Notes: generated from the sequence alone by a model not told the origin. A stretch of DNA of 64,000 nucleotides from Candidatus Proelusimicrobium excrementi (GCA_934643455.1 CAKUBV010000005.1:124001-188000); one strand, 5' to 3'. Counted from the first letter of the stretch, positions 41,178-50,044 are shown. Numbers and translations are program-made.

Positions 41178-41190
41178 CCCGACCATTTAG
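41178..41190. repeat. Second attachment core
   Basis: CCCGACCATTTAG as at 24719-24731. The preceding bases (ctccgtg) do not form a tRNA, so only the 13-bp core was duplicated, as expected of attR/attL between tandem elements. The sequence after it (41191-41358) resembles the left end at 24732-24870 and holds a hairpin with T run at 41189-41217. Confidence 0.7.
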
Positions 41191-41358
41191 AAAGCCACTT
41201 TTAAGTAAGCGGCTTTTTTGTTGGCTAATTTTCCCCTCTATCGTCGGGGTTTAGTAGTCAATTATATCATACCAGTTTTATCGAACTTTTATTGGCGCAT
41301 AAAAAAGGCCACCAACGGGTCTTTTTCTCTAACGGACAAAATTGCAGTATCGCAACTT

Positions 41359-41787
41359 CTATTCAACACGCCATATTTTTCCCTGTTTTTCAAAATTCAC
41401 GGTCTCGCTTGCCAAGGTCATAAGTTCTTTCAAACTCATATTTTGCGGATTTCTATACTCCAAAATATCCACCACTATCTTTGGCGAGAGATAACACAAA
41501 TTTAAATACCCTGCAAAAGTGCGTTTATTCATTCCACTTGCCTTTTACCATTTGCGGAAAGTCATGCCGCTTCCTATCATCTTCTTACACTGCCACGCTC
41601 GCGCGAGCCCACGCACCAAACTTTCGTTTAATTGCCGCACCGTCAAAATATTGTTGGCAGTGCCGTTCTGTAAGCGGGTACTAGTTACATTATCTATATA
41701 AAATGTGTCTTTTAGGATAATACTATCCCCCTTTATCTGCGCCCGCACTCCACCGCTAGGTGGATTTTCCACAAGGTGCTTTTCCAA
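41359..41787 (-). pseudogene. C-terminal remnant of a serine recombinase
   Basis: The minus strand encodes VRAQIKGDSIILKDTFYIDN...LNESLVRGLARAWQ and SGMNKRTFAGYLNLCYLSPKIVVDILEYRNP, nearly identical to the end of the recombinase at 25782-27389, with a GAA-to-TAA nonsense change at 41545. The remaining catalytic 400 residues are missing. At 41787 the sequence switches to a tape-measure gene. Confidence 0.9.
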
Positions 41788-42317
41788 AAATGTTCTTCCG
41801 CCGCCGCCCTGGTTACCAAGTCCAACGCCGAGGCAAACTCCATATTGCGCCCAACAGATAAAGCGTAAGCCGCTTTTATGGCTTCCTGCGCTTTTTGGCC
41901 TACTACGCCGAAGTTGGCGAGCATTCTTTGAGCGTCTAAAAACACTTCGTCCGCTATGCCCGTTGCGTTTTGCATTTCTCCGGCAAAGGCTTTGGCGTTC
42001 TTAAGGGCTTGCGTACCAGTTATGCCTAGGGCCTGATATGAAGCTTCTAGCGTTTTTACCGCTCTGGCATTTGCCAAGTGGGCTTGGATAGTTTCATTAG
42101 CGAATTGAATAACTTGCTTCAGCCCCATAAAAAAACCATAGAGCTTTACCCCCAGTTGGGCAAAGGATAGTATAGATTTATTATTACCTTCTACTATTGT
42201 CTCGCTTAGTTTTTTACTTTGGGTCTCAAGTCCTGAGAGCTCTTTTTTAGTTGAAACTATACCTTTATTGTCTACTTTTGTTATGATTTCTATAATTGCT
42301 TTATTTTGTTCTGACAT
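41788..42317 (-). pseudogene. Truncated phage tape-measure protein gene
   Basis: From ATG 42317 (RBS AAGGA), about 176 residues of a helical tail tape-measure N-terminus: STKKELSGLETQSKKLSETIVEG, then ANARAVKTLEASYQALGITGTQALKNAKAFAGEMQNATG and LDLVTRAAAEE. Tape-measure proteins set phage tail length and are normally 600-1500 residues. The frame then runs 18 codons into recombinase DNA in the wrong frame. So an internal deletion of many kilobases joined two prophage genes. Confidence 0.75.
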
Positions 42318-42362
42318 AATAAAATCCTTTAAAAATACTGATAAATACCCTATAATTTATTT

Positions 42363-42509
42363 ATGAAACAATTATTAAACCAATTAAATAAAGACTTTCA
42401 GCAAGAATGGGCAAGATCTTCTTTCTTGGGTAAAGTATTTTTTGCTATGGGTTTGTTTTATATTTTTAGTGGTTTGTTAAGTTTAATTTCTCCCTTTAAA
42501 GACAAATAA
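42363..42509 (+). CDS. 48-residue single-helix membrane protein
   Basis: ATG 42363 to TAA 42507. MKQLLNQLNKDFQQEWARSS is an amphipathic helix, then KVFFAMGLFYIFSGLLSLIS a membrane helix, ending PFKDK. Divergent from the tape-measure remnant by 45 bp, against the usual phage gene direction. Could be a small phage membrane protein; unrecognised. Confidence 0.45.
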   Translation: MKQLLNQLNKDFQQEWARSSFLGKVFFAMGLFYIFSGLLSLISPFKDK

Positions 42510-42514
42510 ATTAT

Positions 42515-42870
42515 CTATTTCTTCTTTACACTCAATATTTTTACGCCCATTCCTTTTAAACTGTTTAAAGGCGTATTTGCGTCTATACGGTTTGTTTTTA
42601 CTCCTTTTAAAGCTTTCTGTTTAGCCTTCTGCGCCTTCACTATCTCTAAGACATATGCGTTTATCTGCGTAAGGCTTAATTCCTCTATCTTTTGGCCGTA
42701 ATACTCGTTTATCGCTTTGGCAATACCGCCCCAGTCGGCATTATTATCAGTTCTTGCGGTATTGCCCGTGTAAAATTTGCCAAAATACGCCCCAAATCAT
42801 TTACGCACCATACCGCAGTTATTAAATCCGCAAACTCCGTTAAGGTAACATCACCCGGGGGTATTTGCCT
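42515..42870 (-). pseudogene. Frameshifted small phage gene
   Basis: The minus strand reads VTLTEFADLITAVWCVND in one frame and, after a shift near 42765, NADWGGIAKAINEYYGQKIEELSLTQINAYVLEIVKAQK...KKK to a stop at 42515. Composition and position before a tape-measure gene suggest a tail-assembly protein. The start is lost at the upstream junction. Confidence 0.5.
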
Positions 42871-42903
42871 ATCCGGCACGCAAAAACGCAGAACATCCCC
42901 CTA

Positions 42904-43653
42904 ATGATAAATAACTGCATTTTGATTTTGGATGATTTGGGCGTTTTGGTTGAAAGGGCCTCAGCGGAAGTATCTGCGCAGGAAATAATCTTTAAGCAAG
43001 GCCTTTTAAATGCGCTTGGCGACATATCGGAAAAGCTTGCCAAAGACAAATATTTGCTCGACATGGAACTTTCCCCCCTTTCCACCCCGGCGCAAGACGA
43101 ATTTGACGAGGAAAAGCACCCGCGTAAAGCCAACGGTCAATTTGCCCTGAAAGGTTTAATTAAAATCAAAACTGAACCTATTTATGCCTTAAATAATGAA
43201 GATTTCCAAAAAGAGGTTTTTCGCTTATGGCAAGAAGCAAAAGAAAACATAAATAATAATGTCGTCCAAAAAATAATATACCGTTCTGTAAGCAACGAGG
43301 AAGCCGAGAAGATAAAAGAAAAAACGGGTTTAGATTTAACGGGCTATAAACATGAGATAACCAATACAGACGTGAAGCATATCTTTAAAAACCATGGTAA
43401 TAAAAAGAAGGAAGATTTTAGAGGACAAATCGCAGTTACGGCAAAAGAAATAAGCCTTATCCCTGAGATTACAGCCAATTATGATGATGTGATTCTAGAC
43501 GAGCGTTTATCAGAAGGTAAAAAGGTATTGCTTTATAAGAAAAAAATAAACGACATGCTTATTTATTTAGAAACAATAAGCGATAAAAAAAAGGAATTGC
43601 GTTCTAAAACGATGTACATAAAAAAAGGAGAAAAGGCGCAACATGCAAATTAG
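42904..43653 (+). CDS. Phage protein with C-terminal PBECR-like nuclease domain
   Basis: 249 residues from ATG 42904; probably N-terminally truncated, as the frame is open further up without a good start. The middle DEEKHPRKANGQFALKG is the linker typical of phage head/structural proteins. The C-terminus DLTGYKHEITNTDVKHIFKNHGNKKKEDFRGQ...LIPEITANYDDVIL...KTMYIKKG matches the phage-Barnase-EndoU-ColicinE5-RelE-like (PBECR) superfamily, with conserved His residues in the TDVKHIFKNHG stretch. Such domains are thought to act on host RNA after injection or in interbacterial conflict. Isolated here among remnants. Confidence 0.6.
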   Translation: MINNCILILDDLGVLVERASAEVSAQEIIFKQGLLNALGDISEKLAKDKYLLDMELSPLSTPAQDEFDEEKHPRKANGQFALKGLIKIKTEPIYALNNEDFQKEVFRLWQEAKENINNNVVQKIIYRSVSNEEAEKIKEKTGLDLTGYKHEITNTDVKHIFKNHGNKKKEDFRGQIAVTAKEISLIPEITANYDDVILDERLSEGKKVLLYKKKINDMLIYLETISDKKKELRSKTMYIKKGEKAQHAN

Positions 43654-43714
43654 ATTTATTCTAATCCCGCGCTCAAACGTCCTAGACGTACCTTTTCCCT
43701 TATAGAAAGTATAG

Positions 43715-44680
43715 CTAAAAAGGCGGAGTTTTACAAGGAGTTGTATGGTATCTATACATATTGGACTTTTGAGCAGATAGACCCAAAGCCTTTAAGGTAT
43801 AATCTATTGGGGTCTTCCAATGAAGGCTTTGATGGGGTCTTTGGGTATTATACCAGATTAAATACTCCATCAGTTTACGATTTACTTCCTCTCTATCGTA
43901 AAAACTTTCCCGATTTATATTTATAAACTGTTCTCTCAATCTCCGATTAAACCGTTCTATAAACGCATTACTCTTGGGGCTTTGTGGGTAATTAAAGTAA
44001 TGGATTAAGTTGCGTTTCGTTAACGCCTCATCAAAGTATTTATGGAACTCTAAGCCATTATCCGTTTGTACCCGTTGTATGGGATAGGGATATACGCGTT
44101 GTACTTTATCTAAAAAGTCCTTGGTACATCCACTGCTTAGGCTGCTATAACAGTAACTAAACGCAAAGCGCGTTTGTATATCTATGGACGTAATAATATA
44201 GCGTTTTATCCCATCTATAAACACGTGTACAGAGTCTATCTGTAATAGTTCTCCGGGCCGGCTGGGGGCATAGCTGCCTCTACGTTGTTTGGCCTTATAT
44301 CGGTGGCTCTTGTGATGTATGTTGCCCGTAAGGGCATTGATACGTACTTGGGCTAAGGTTGGCAGTTTTCCTTGCCCTTTAAGCCGTTTTATAATACGTG
44401 CTATAGTTGTCGGACTGGGTAAACTATATCTTTGGGCTTGGCAATATGATTTTAACATCCCTTGTACGGCCGTTTGATTTAACCGGGGATACTGTTGCCT
44501 TATCTCTTTGATACGCTCTATAACCGCTAACGCTACGCTGCTTCGACGTTTATGTTTGGGCTTACGCGACATATTGGTTAGACCTTTGCGTCCTAGCTCT
44601 TTGTATAGTTTACGCCAATTAAACAACGTACTCTTGCTTATCTCATAAGCCTCTAACGTCGCTTTTATGCCAGGCAGATA
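43715..44680 (-). pseudogene. rve-type transposase, N-terminus missing
   Basis: The open frame is about 320 codons with no ATG at the front: it starts after a stop at 44681 with LPGIKATLEAYEISKSTLFNWRKLYKELG, a HTH cut at its first helix. The DDE/rve core is intact: LLQIDSVHVFIDG (D), VQTDNGLEFHKYFD (D), SNAFIERFNRRLRE (E), then NTQRPHQSLHWKTP. It is IS481-like. The only start codons are TTG at 44626 and an internal ATG. No terminal repeats are visible. Probably a truncated copy. Confidence 0.7.
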
Positions 44681-44682
44681 TT

Positions 44683-44812
44683 AGCTTTACCGCCGCACTC
44701 GTTATTTCTTCCGTGCCCTGCGCTTCCTTTAAAGCTTTTAACATCTCTTCCTTGCCCGAAAGCTCGCGCTTGCCAATCTCCTCTATCAGCGCGTTTTTTA
44801 CCCGCCGCGCGC
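44683..44812 (-). pseudogene. Fragment of an unknown (phage?) gene
   Basis: The minus strand gives KNALIEEIGKRELSGKEEM and LKALKEAQGTEEITSAAVKL before the transposase junction. The upstream reading into 44867 is only the antisense of the pentapeptide gene. Helical, charged; no family recognised. Both ends are cut. Confidence 0.35.
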
Positions 44813-44845
44813 GAAGCCTTAAACGAAGACTACTCCGTTTCCGGA

Positions 44846-45397
44846 ATGGAATTTTCGGACGAAACACTGCAAAATTTCGTGCTTGCCAGGCTGGAATTTG
44901 TCAAAACGGCTTTCACCGGATGTAAATTTATCAACTGCGATTTCATAAAAGCAAATTTCCTTGATTGTTCCTTTAAGAAATGTGATTTTTCCAACTGCGT
45001 TTTTACCGATTCATACTTTAAAAAGAGCGTCCTAAACGAATGCAAAGGCAGCGGAGCCAACTTCATAAAAAGCGTTTTTAAGGAATCCTCTTTTGCGGGG
45101 TGTTTGTTTCCCTATGCAAACTTTTCCGAATCCGCCTGGCAAAATTGCGATATTAAAGAAACATCTTTCAAAGACTCTTTTTTAAACGAAGTTTCTTTTA
45201 AAAAAACCGATTTTTACAAAGTTGATTTTACGCGGGCGGACTTTTTTAAAACAATGCTTAAAGGATTGGATTTATCCGGCTGCACCATAGCCGGCATTAC
45301 GCTTTCAGACGGCAAAAGGGAACTATTGGGCTGCAAAGTAAATGTATTTCAGGCGGCGGAAATAGCGCGCCTTTTAGGCGTAATAATAAAGTACTGA
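44846..45397 (+). CDS. Pentapeptide-repeat protein
   Basis: 183 residues from ATG 44846. About 25 pentapeptides of the A(D/N)LxX kind in Phe-rich form (CKFINCDFIKANFLDCSFKKCDFSNCVF, FSESAWQNCDIKETSF, FYKVDFTRADFFKTML) make a right-handed quadrilateral beta helix. Functions range from DNA-gyrase protection to scaffolds; nothing more specific can be said. The open frame goes on upstream (EALNEDYSVSG) into the element junction, and there is no ribosome site before 44846, so the original 5' end may have been removed by the mobile element. Confidence 0.8.
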   Translation: MEFSDETLQNFVLARLEFVKTAFTGCKFINCDFIKANFLDCSFKKCDFSNCVFTDSYFKKSVLNECKGSGANFIKSVFKESSFAGCLFPYANFSESAWQNCDIKETSFKDSFLNEVSFKKTDFYKVDFTRADFFKTMLKGLDLSGCTIAGITLSDGKRELLGCKVNVFQAAEIARLLGVIIKY

Positions 45398-45453
45398 GCT
45401 CAGGCGGCCTTTTACTCTTCTAAAACACGGTTCTATTTGTTATTATATTTTTT

Positions 45454-46386
45454 ATGAGAACATTATTAAAATTTTTATCGTTTTTGATTTTAACTTCCGC
45501 GATTTCGGGCGCGGCTTTCGCGCAGAAAAATATGGACGTGCGCCAATATAACAACACTTACGAAATTGCCATTAACAACGGCAAATCCCAGTTTAAATGC
45601 CAAGCCGTAAGATTAAGCAAAGACTGGTTTATTACCGCCGCACACTGCCTTGTACCGGTTTGCAATTCCGCATGCACAATAAACGCCCGCTTGGCAAGCG
45701 CGAAAGATTACGAGCTTGAAATTTCCACCAAGCACTCGGCCGGCTCGCAAGCGGTTTTCCTGCATTTCAAATCAAAGGAAGAGCAAGTTTCCTACGATAT
45801 CGCCTTGATACGCTTTCCGCCGGAAAAATCAAACTATCTGTTTAAAGATAAAAAACTGGGCTGTTTGGTAACGCAAGAGGAAGCTTTCTCCAAATTAAAT
45901 TCATCCCAAAAAACGGATTTTACCCAAGCCATGCAGGGAGTGAACTTCCCGACGATATTATCCCTTAAAACGCAAACGCCGAAGGTGCTGAGGGTTTCTT
46001 TGGGGGTGGCCTCTATTTGGGATTATAAGACGGAAATTTTATCTTCCGAAGATTATGTATTTTTCTCCCCAAAACACAACTATATTTATACAAGCAATTT
46101 CGGCATAAGGCAGGGGATTTCAGGCTCCGGCGTGATAACCAGCTCCGGCGAGCTGGCGGCAATAGTTTCGGCCGTGGCCAATACGCAAAGGGTAATTACC
46201 TTTGACGGCGGCGGCAGCACAAGCACGAATATAGCTTTTTCCATGTTCTCCACCTTTGACGATTCCGTACTTTCTTTTTTAAAAAGCCATATCCCGGGCT
46301 TGCCCGTAAAGAAGGCCGGATTCAATTATTTTTCGGTTGTGCCGGACGAATACCGCGCCTTGACCGAAAACGTGGAGGCTATGTAA
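45454..46386 (+). CDS. Secreted trypsin-like serine protease, copy 1
   Basis: 310 residues, signal peptide at 1-23 (SGAAFAQ). Chymotrypsin fold triad: WFITAAHC (His), YDIALIRF (Asp), GISGSGVI (Ser; the usual GDSGGP is GISGSG). A Cys pair loop VCNSACTIN follows the His. The protein should act in the periplasm or outside. Alters from standard trypsins at the oxyanion loop, so specificity cannot be guessed. The paralogue begins 3 nt downstream; both may share a promoter near 45430 (TATTATATTTT). Confidence 0.85.
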   Translation: MRTLLKFLSFLILTSAISGAAFAQKNMDVRQYNNTYEIAINNGKSQFKCQAVRLSKDWFITAAHCLVPVCNSACTINARLASAKDYELEISTKHSAGSQAVFLHFKSKEEQVSYDIALIRFPPEKSNYLFKDKKLGCLVTQEEAFSKLNSSQKTDFTQAMQGVNFPTILSLKTQTPKVLRVSLGVASIWDYKTEILSSEDYVFFSPKHNYIYTSNFGIRQGISGSGVITSSGELAAIVSAVANTQRVITFDGGGSTSTNIAFSMFSTFDDSVLSFLKSHIPGLPVKKAGFNYFSVVPDEYRALTENVEAM

Positions 46387-46388
46387 AC

Positions 46389-47351
46389 ATGAAAAACTTT
46401 TTAATCTTATCATTATTTTTAACTCTGGCCGCACCGCTTTTTGCGGACGTAAGTTTCATCACCGTTAACGACGAAGCCGCCTATGAAGAAGTTGAAGATT
46501 TTAGCAACACTTACGAGATTAACTTTAACCGCCACGGCGAAAAGAAAATCAACAAATGCCAGGCGGTAAGGCTTAAGGAGCATTGGTTCATTACGGCGGC
46601 GCACTGTGTGGAAAACGCCTGCCGCGACAATTGCAGTTTTCAGGCCCGGCTGATAGTCGGCCCTAATTATGAAGCCGATATGACCGTAACCCATACGCCC
46701 AAATCGCCCAAAATTTTTAAGCATTCAAAAGCAAAATTGGATAAGAGATCCTCTTCCTACGATTTGGCTTTGCTGTATTTTAAACCCTCGGAAACGAAAG
46801 TGGTTTATAAAGATATGCTTATAAAAAGAGCCCTTACGGAAGCGCAGTTTTTGGAAAGGATTCCCAATAAATCGCTTTTCTATAAAGCCGTAAAAGGGAC
46901 AAACATCCCCAATCTGCTTGTTATGAATGAAGACTCCGGCAAGAAGCTTGACAGGAAAATTTCCGTAATTTCCATTTGGGACGGAAAGCGCGAAGTTATG
47001 AACAATACCGACGGATTAATTTACTCCCCCAAACAGCATTTGTTTTTTACTAAGAACTTCGGGATAATAAAAGGGATTTCCGGCTCCGGCGTAATGACGA
47101 ACACCGGTGAACTCGCCGCGATAGTTTCCGCAATAGGTTCAATAGGCCTTTACAATTCCGCAACAAAAAAATACGACCCCGTGCATATGGTCTACTTAAG
47201 CGCTTTTGACCGGGAAGTCGTGGATTTTATACATGAACACGCGGGAAGCTTCGGCTATATAGAAGCCGGGCCGGAATATTTGCAGGAGCTTAACCCAAAG
47301 CAGAAAGAGCTGCTTAACGCAATGGACGGCCTCAGCCTGCTAAAACAATAA
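46389..47351 (+). CDS. Secreted trypsin-like serine protease, copy 2
   Basis: 320 residues, signal peptide 1-20 (AAPLFAD). WFITAAHCVENACRDNC (His), SSYDLALLYF (Asp), GISGSGVMTNTGELAAIVSAI (Ser), all aligned with the first copy, which it follows by 3 nt; roughly 35-40% alike by eye, so an old tandem duplication. The C-terminal extension differs. Its last 12 nt overlap the convergent hflX gene. Confidence 0.85.
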   Translation: MKNFLILSLFLTLAAPLFADVSFITVNDEAAYEEVEDFSNTYEINFNRHGEKKINKCQAVRLKEHWFITAAHCVENACRDNCSFQARLIVGPNYEADMTVTHTPKSPKIFKHSKAKLDKRSSSYDLALLYFKPSETKVVYKDMLIKRALTEAQFLERIPNKSLFYKAVKGTNIPNLLVMNEDSGKKLDRKISVISIWDGKREVMNNTDGLIYSPKQHLFFTKNFGIIKGISGSGVMTNTGELAAIVSAIGSIGLYNSATKKYDPVHMVYLSAFDREVVDFIHEHAGSFGYIEAGPEYLQELNPKQKELLNAMDGLSLLKQ

Positions 47352-48578
47352 TTTTTTGGCGACGGCGCGGTAATTGCCGTCGGTAGCCATAAAAGTGATT
47401 TCGAAAGAGTCTTCCCCCTCTTTACGGGAAAGGACCAAAGCGCGGGAATAAATTTCCTTCAGCAAAAAGCCTTTTTTGAAAGGGACTTTTAAAGCATGCT
47501 TTTTCCATTTTAAAGAAAGTGCGCTTTCCACCCTTTCAAACAAATCATCAAAACCTTCCCCCGTCTTTGCGGAAATGAAAACTGCGCCCGGGAAGCGTTT
47601 TTTTAAAGCGCGTAATTTTACCGCGGAAAGCTCATCGCATTTGTTAAAAACCTTCAGCACTTCGGAATTTTCCGGGTTGATTTCGTTTAAAATGCTCATA
47701 ACCGTGGAGGAATGCTCTTCCAGTTCGTCGGAGGAAGCGTCCGCCACGTGCAGCACCAAATCGGCGAATTTGGTTTCCTCCAAAGTTGCCCTGAACGCGG
47801 ATACCAAGCTGTGCGGCAGTTTTTGTATAAAGCCGACGGTATCGGTAAAAAGCGCGGTTATTCCGCTGGGAAAGCGCACCCGCCTTGTCGTAGGATCAAG
47901 CGTGGCGAAAAGCTTATCATCGGCGTAAGCCGAATCTTTCTTGGTCAAAGCGTTTAATATGGTGCTTTTACCGGCATTGGTGTACCCCGCCAAAGCGACT
48001 TGCGGCACAGGCACCGAAGCGCGCTGGCTCCGCCTTACCATACGCTCGCGCCGCACGGCGGAAATATCTTCTTCCAGTTTGGCTATTCTCTTGCGGATTT
48101 TGCGGCGGTCGTATTCCAATTTTCTTTCGCCGGGCCCGCGCATTCCTATACCGCCTTTTTGCTGCATCATAGCCGCGCCTTTTCCGCTTAAACGCGGAAG
48201 CAGATAATTAAGCTGCGCCAGTTCCACCTGTAAACGCCCTTCTTTGGTGCGGGCGCGCCCGGCGAAAATATCCAAAATAAGGCGGGTTCTGTCTATAATT
48301 TTGCAAGGGATAATTTCTTCCAAATTCTTTTGCTGGGCGGGGGTAATTTCGTCGTTAAAAACCACGGCGTCAATATTTTCGGCGGAAATAAATTCGGCTA
48401 TTTCTGCGGCTTTTCCGCTGCCTATAAAAAGCGCGGGATTATAGTTTTCCATACGGACTTCAAATTCCCCGGAGACTTCGCACCCGGCGGTATTGCAGAG
48501 ACGTTTGAGCTCCTGCGCGGAAGTATCTTTCTTAAAATCGGTTTTAAGCTTTACGCTTACCGTTAACGCTCTTTCCAT
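47340..48578 (-). CDS. hflX: GTPase HflX
   Basis: 412 residues. The N-terminal HflX domain (FIGSGKAAEIAEFI, VFNDEITPAQQKNLEE) is followed by a coiled-coil (GPGERKLEYDRRKIRKRIAKLEEDI) and a G domain: GYTNAGKSTILNAL (G1), ATLDPTTRRV (G2), DTVGFIQKLPHSLVSAFRATLEE (G3), NKCDE (G4), SAKTGEG (G5). HflX splits stalled 70S ribosomes under stress. It overlaps miaA by 16 nt, as in enterics where hfq lies between them; hfq is absent here. Confidence 0.96.
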   Translation of the reverse strand: MERALTVSVKLKTDFKKDTSAQELKRLCNTAGCEVSGEFEVRMENYNPALFIGSGKAAEIAEFISAENIDAVVFNDEITPAQQKNLEEIIPCKIIDRTRLILDIFAGRARTKEGRLQVELAQLNYLLPRLSGKGAAMMQQKGGIGMRGPGERKLEYDRRKIRKRIAKLEEDISAVRRERMVRRSQRASVPVPQVALAGYTNAGKSTILNALTKKDSAYADDKLFATLDPTTRRVRFPSGITALFTDTVGFIQKLPHSLVSAFRATLEETKFADLVLHVADASSDELEEHSSTVMSILNEINPENSEVLKVFNKCDELSAVKLRALKKRFPGAVFISAKTGEGFDDLFERVESALSLKWKKHALKVPFKKGFLLKEIYSRALVLSRKEGEDSFEITFMATDGNYRAVAKKLLF

Positions 48579-49507
48579 AAAAGTATCTCTTCGGCGATTT
48601 CGGTTTCATGCTTATACATGGCCGGATTTATTATTTTCATATTTTCATAGCGGCGGAACCACGTGCGCTGGCGTTTTGCGTATTGGCGAGTGAGAACGGT
48701 TATCCTTTCCATGGCTTTTTCCTTGCTTAAATCGCCTTTAAGATAAGATAAAGCCTCCCTGTAGCCTAAACTTTTTAAACCGGGGCAGTCCTCTACGTAG
48801 CCCAGTTTTAAAGCCAGTTCGGCCTCTTTTACCATCGGATCAAAAATAAGTTCCGTTCGCTTTAAAATGCGTTTTTCAAGTTCCGGCTTCTCCCAGTCCA
48901 AATAAACGGCAAGAACCTTTTCCCGAGGCAACTGCGCACGGAATTTGCCGGTTCTTAAAGCGGAAGCCGGCTTGCCGGTAAGTTTGTAAAGTTCCAAAGC
49001 CCTTATTACGCGGTGTATATTGCCCGGCGGTATAGCGGCTGCGCTGGCCGCGTCGACCGAAGCCAAAAGCGAATGCAAATGCGCGCGGCCTTTTTGTTCG
49101 GCCAGTAAAGCAAGTTCCGCCCTTAATGCTTTGTCCGCCGGGGGCAAATCGTCCATGCCGCAAAAATAACCCTGCATATACATTCCGGTGCCGCCCGCAA
49201 ATATAAATTTGCCGCCGGGATTTGAAGAAACAATCTTCCCCGCCGCGGCGGAAAAACGGGAAACGTCGAAAGTTTCGTTTAAATCCAAAAAATCAACCAA
49301 GTGATATTTTACGCCGCCGACTTTATAAAAGCCGTCCTTCCAAACGCCTTTCGGCGCGGCGGTTCCGACGTTTATCAGCTTGTAGACCTGCCTGGAATCG
49401 ACGGAAATAATCTCCCCACCGCAAAGCGCGGCCAAGGCCAAAGCGACGTCCGTTTTACCGCTTGCCGTAGGTCCGGCTATTATCAAAGGCAGATTATTTT
49501 TATCCAT
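48563..49507 (-). CDS. miaA: tRNA dimethylallyltransferase
   Basis: 314 residues from ATG 49507 (RBS GGAAC; a TTG at 49519 is less likely). It adds the isopentenyl group to A37 of tRNAs reading UNN codons. P-loop IIAGPTASGKTDVALALA, ISVDSRQVYKLINVGTAAP, FAGGTGMYMQGYFCG, and the C-terminal TRQYAKRQRTWFRR are all diagnostic. MiaB, which acts next on the same base, is encoded 550 bp upstream in the same direction. Confidence 0.96.
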   Translation of the reverse strand: MDKNNLPLIIAGPTASGKTDVALALAALCGGEIISVDSRQVYKLINVGTAAPKGVWKDGFYKVGGVKYHLVDFLDLNETFDVSRFSAAAGKIVSSNPGGKFIFAGGTGMYMQGYFCGMDDLPPADKALRAELALLAEQKGRAHLHSLLASVDAASAAAIPPGNIHRVIRALELYKLTGKPASALRTGKFRAQLPREKVLAVYLDWEKPELEKRILKRTELIFDPMVKEAELALKLGYVEDCPGLKSLGYREALSYLKGDLSKEKAMERITVLTRQYAKRQRTWFRRYENMKIINPAMYKHETEIAEEILLWKER

Positions 49508-49526
49508 AATATGTTCCAACTAAACA

Positions 49527-49552
49527 AAACACCGTCTTTAAACGGTGTTTTG
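49527..49552. terminator. Hairpin between the PilZ gene and miaA
   Basis: AAAACACCGT and ACGGTGTTTT form a perfect 10-bp stem with CTTTAA loop; U-rich on both strands. It probably ends or attenuates the miaB-PilZ transcript before miaA. Confidence 0.75.
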
Positions 49553-49576
49553 AAAATAAGATTTAAAACCGCCGGA

Positions 49577-50044
49577 TTAATTGTACTGCGTCAAATCTTT
49601 GTGAAGTTTACTGCAAACCTGTCCGCATTTGCAGTTGGGTACGCAGACTTCCGGCAGTTTAAGCAATATTCTTGTATTGCAGTCGGCGTAATCTTCCGCC
49701 ATGGCTTCTATCTTGGCCGCCACGGAGGGAGCTATTTTCAAAAATTGTATACCGATAGTATATATCGGCCCTTTTTGGCGTATCCAAGAAGTTTTTGCTT
49801 CCACTTCAAACTTGCCTATAAAAGGAAGCTGCATTTTTATCTGCATACTGCCAGATACCGGCGCTTTTAAAAAGGAAACTATCCTCATCCCTGTGGAGGA
49901 AAGATCCGCCAGTACGGCGGCGACTTCCACCCTTTCGCCGGTTGATTCGTCGGTATAAGCCAAATCTATCGGTTCCACAATATTGCTTATAACCGGCACC
50001 CTTTGGTGCTTTCTGCGTTCAACAAATTTTTTTTCTGACGTCAT
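49577..50044 (-). CDS. PilZ-domain protein
   Basis: 155 residues. ERRKHQRVPV (the RxxxR c-di-GMP motif) and DLSSTGMRIVSF (the D/NxSxxG motif) mark a PilZ domain, which covers nearly the whole protein; a Cys-rich end CVPNCKCGQVC may bind metal. No enzyme part, so it is a c-di-GMP receptor that should act through a partner. It lies 10 nt after miaB, and no motility or diguanylate cyclase genes are in the window. Confidence 0.85.
   Translation of the reverse strand: MTSEKKFVERRKHQRVPVISNIVEPIDLAYTDESTGERVEVAAVLADLSSTGMRIVSFLKAPVSGSMQIKMQLPFIGKFEVEAKTSWIRQKGPIYTIGIQFLKIAPSVAAKIEAMAEDYADCNTRILLKLPEVCVPNCKCGQVCSKLHKDLTQYN

Larger units (their letters stand above)
24727..41183. mobile_element. Integrative defence island at tRNA-Pro
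   Basis: About 16.5 kb between the two CCCGACCATTTAG copies. It encodes its own large serine recombinase close to the tRNA end, plus a type IIS restriction system, DUF2971 protein, LexA-like regulator, RhuM, a TIR/membrane pair and an IS3 copy. Genes are clearly AT-richer than the flanking chromosome. No structural phage, conjugation or replication genes are visible, so it is a recombinase-driven genomic island rather than a prophage or ICE. Right edge is inferred from the repeat only. Confidence 0.75.
41184..44815. mobile_element. Decayed second element / prophage remnant
   Basis: Starts with the attachment core and a left end like that of the first element. It then has a fragment of a near-identical recombinase, a truncated tape-measure gene, frameshifted phage genes, a PBECR-type phage protein and a truncated rve transposase. 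The right edge lies somewhere between 44683 and 44846, and no third copy of the core is found there, so it was probably lost by deletion. Confidence 0.65.

Noticed and set aside
24727..41183. Conjugative element or complete prophage
   Set aside because: No relaxase, type IV secretion, capsid, portal or tail genes are visible inside these limits.
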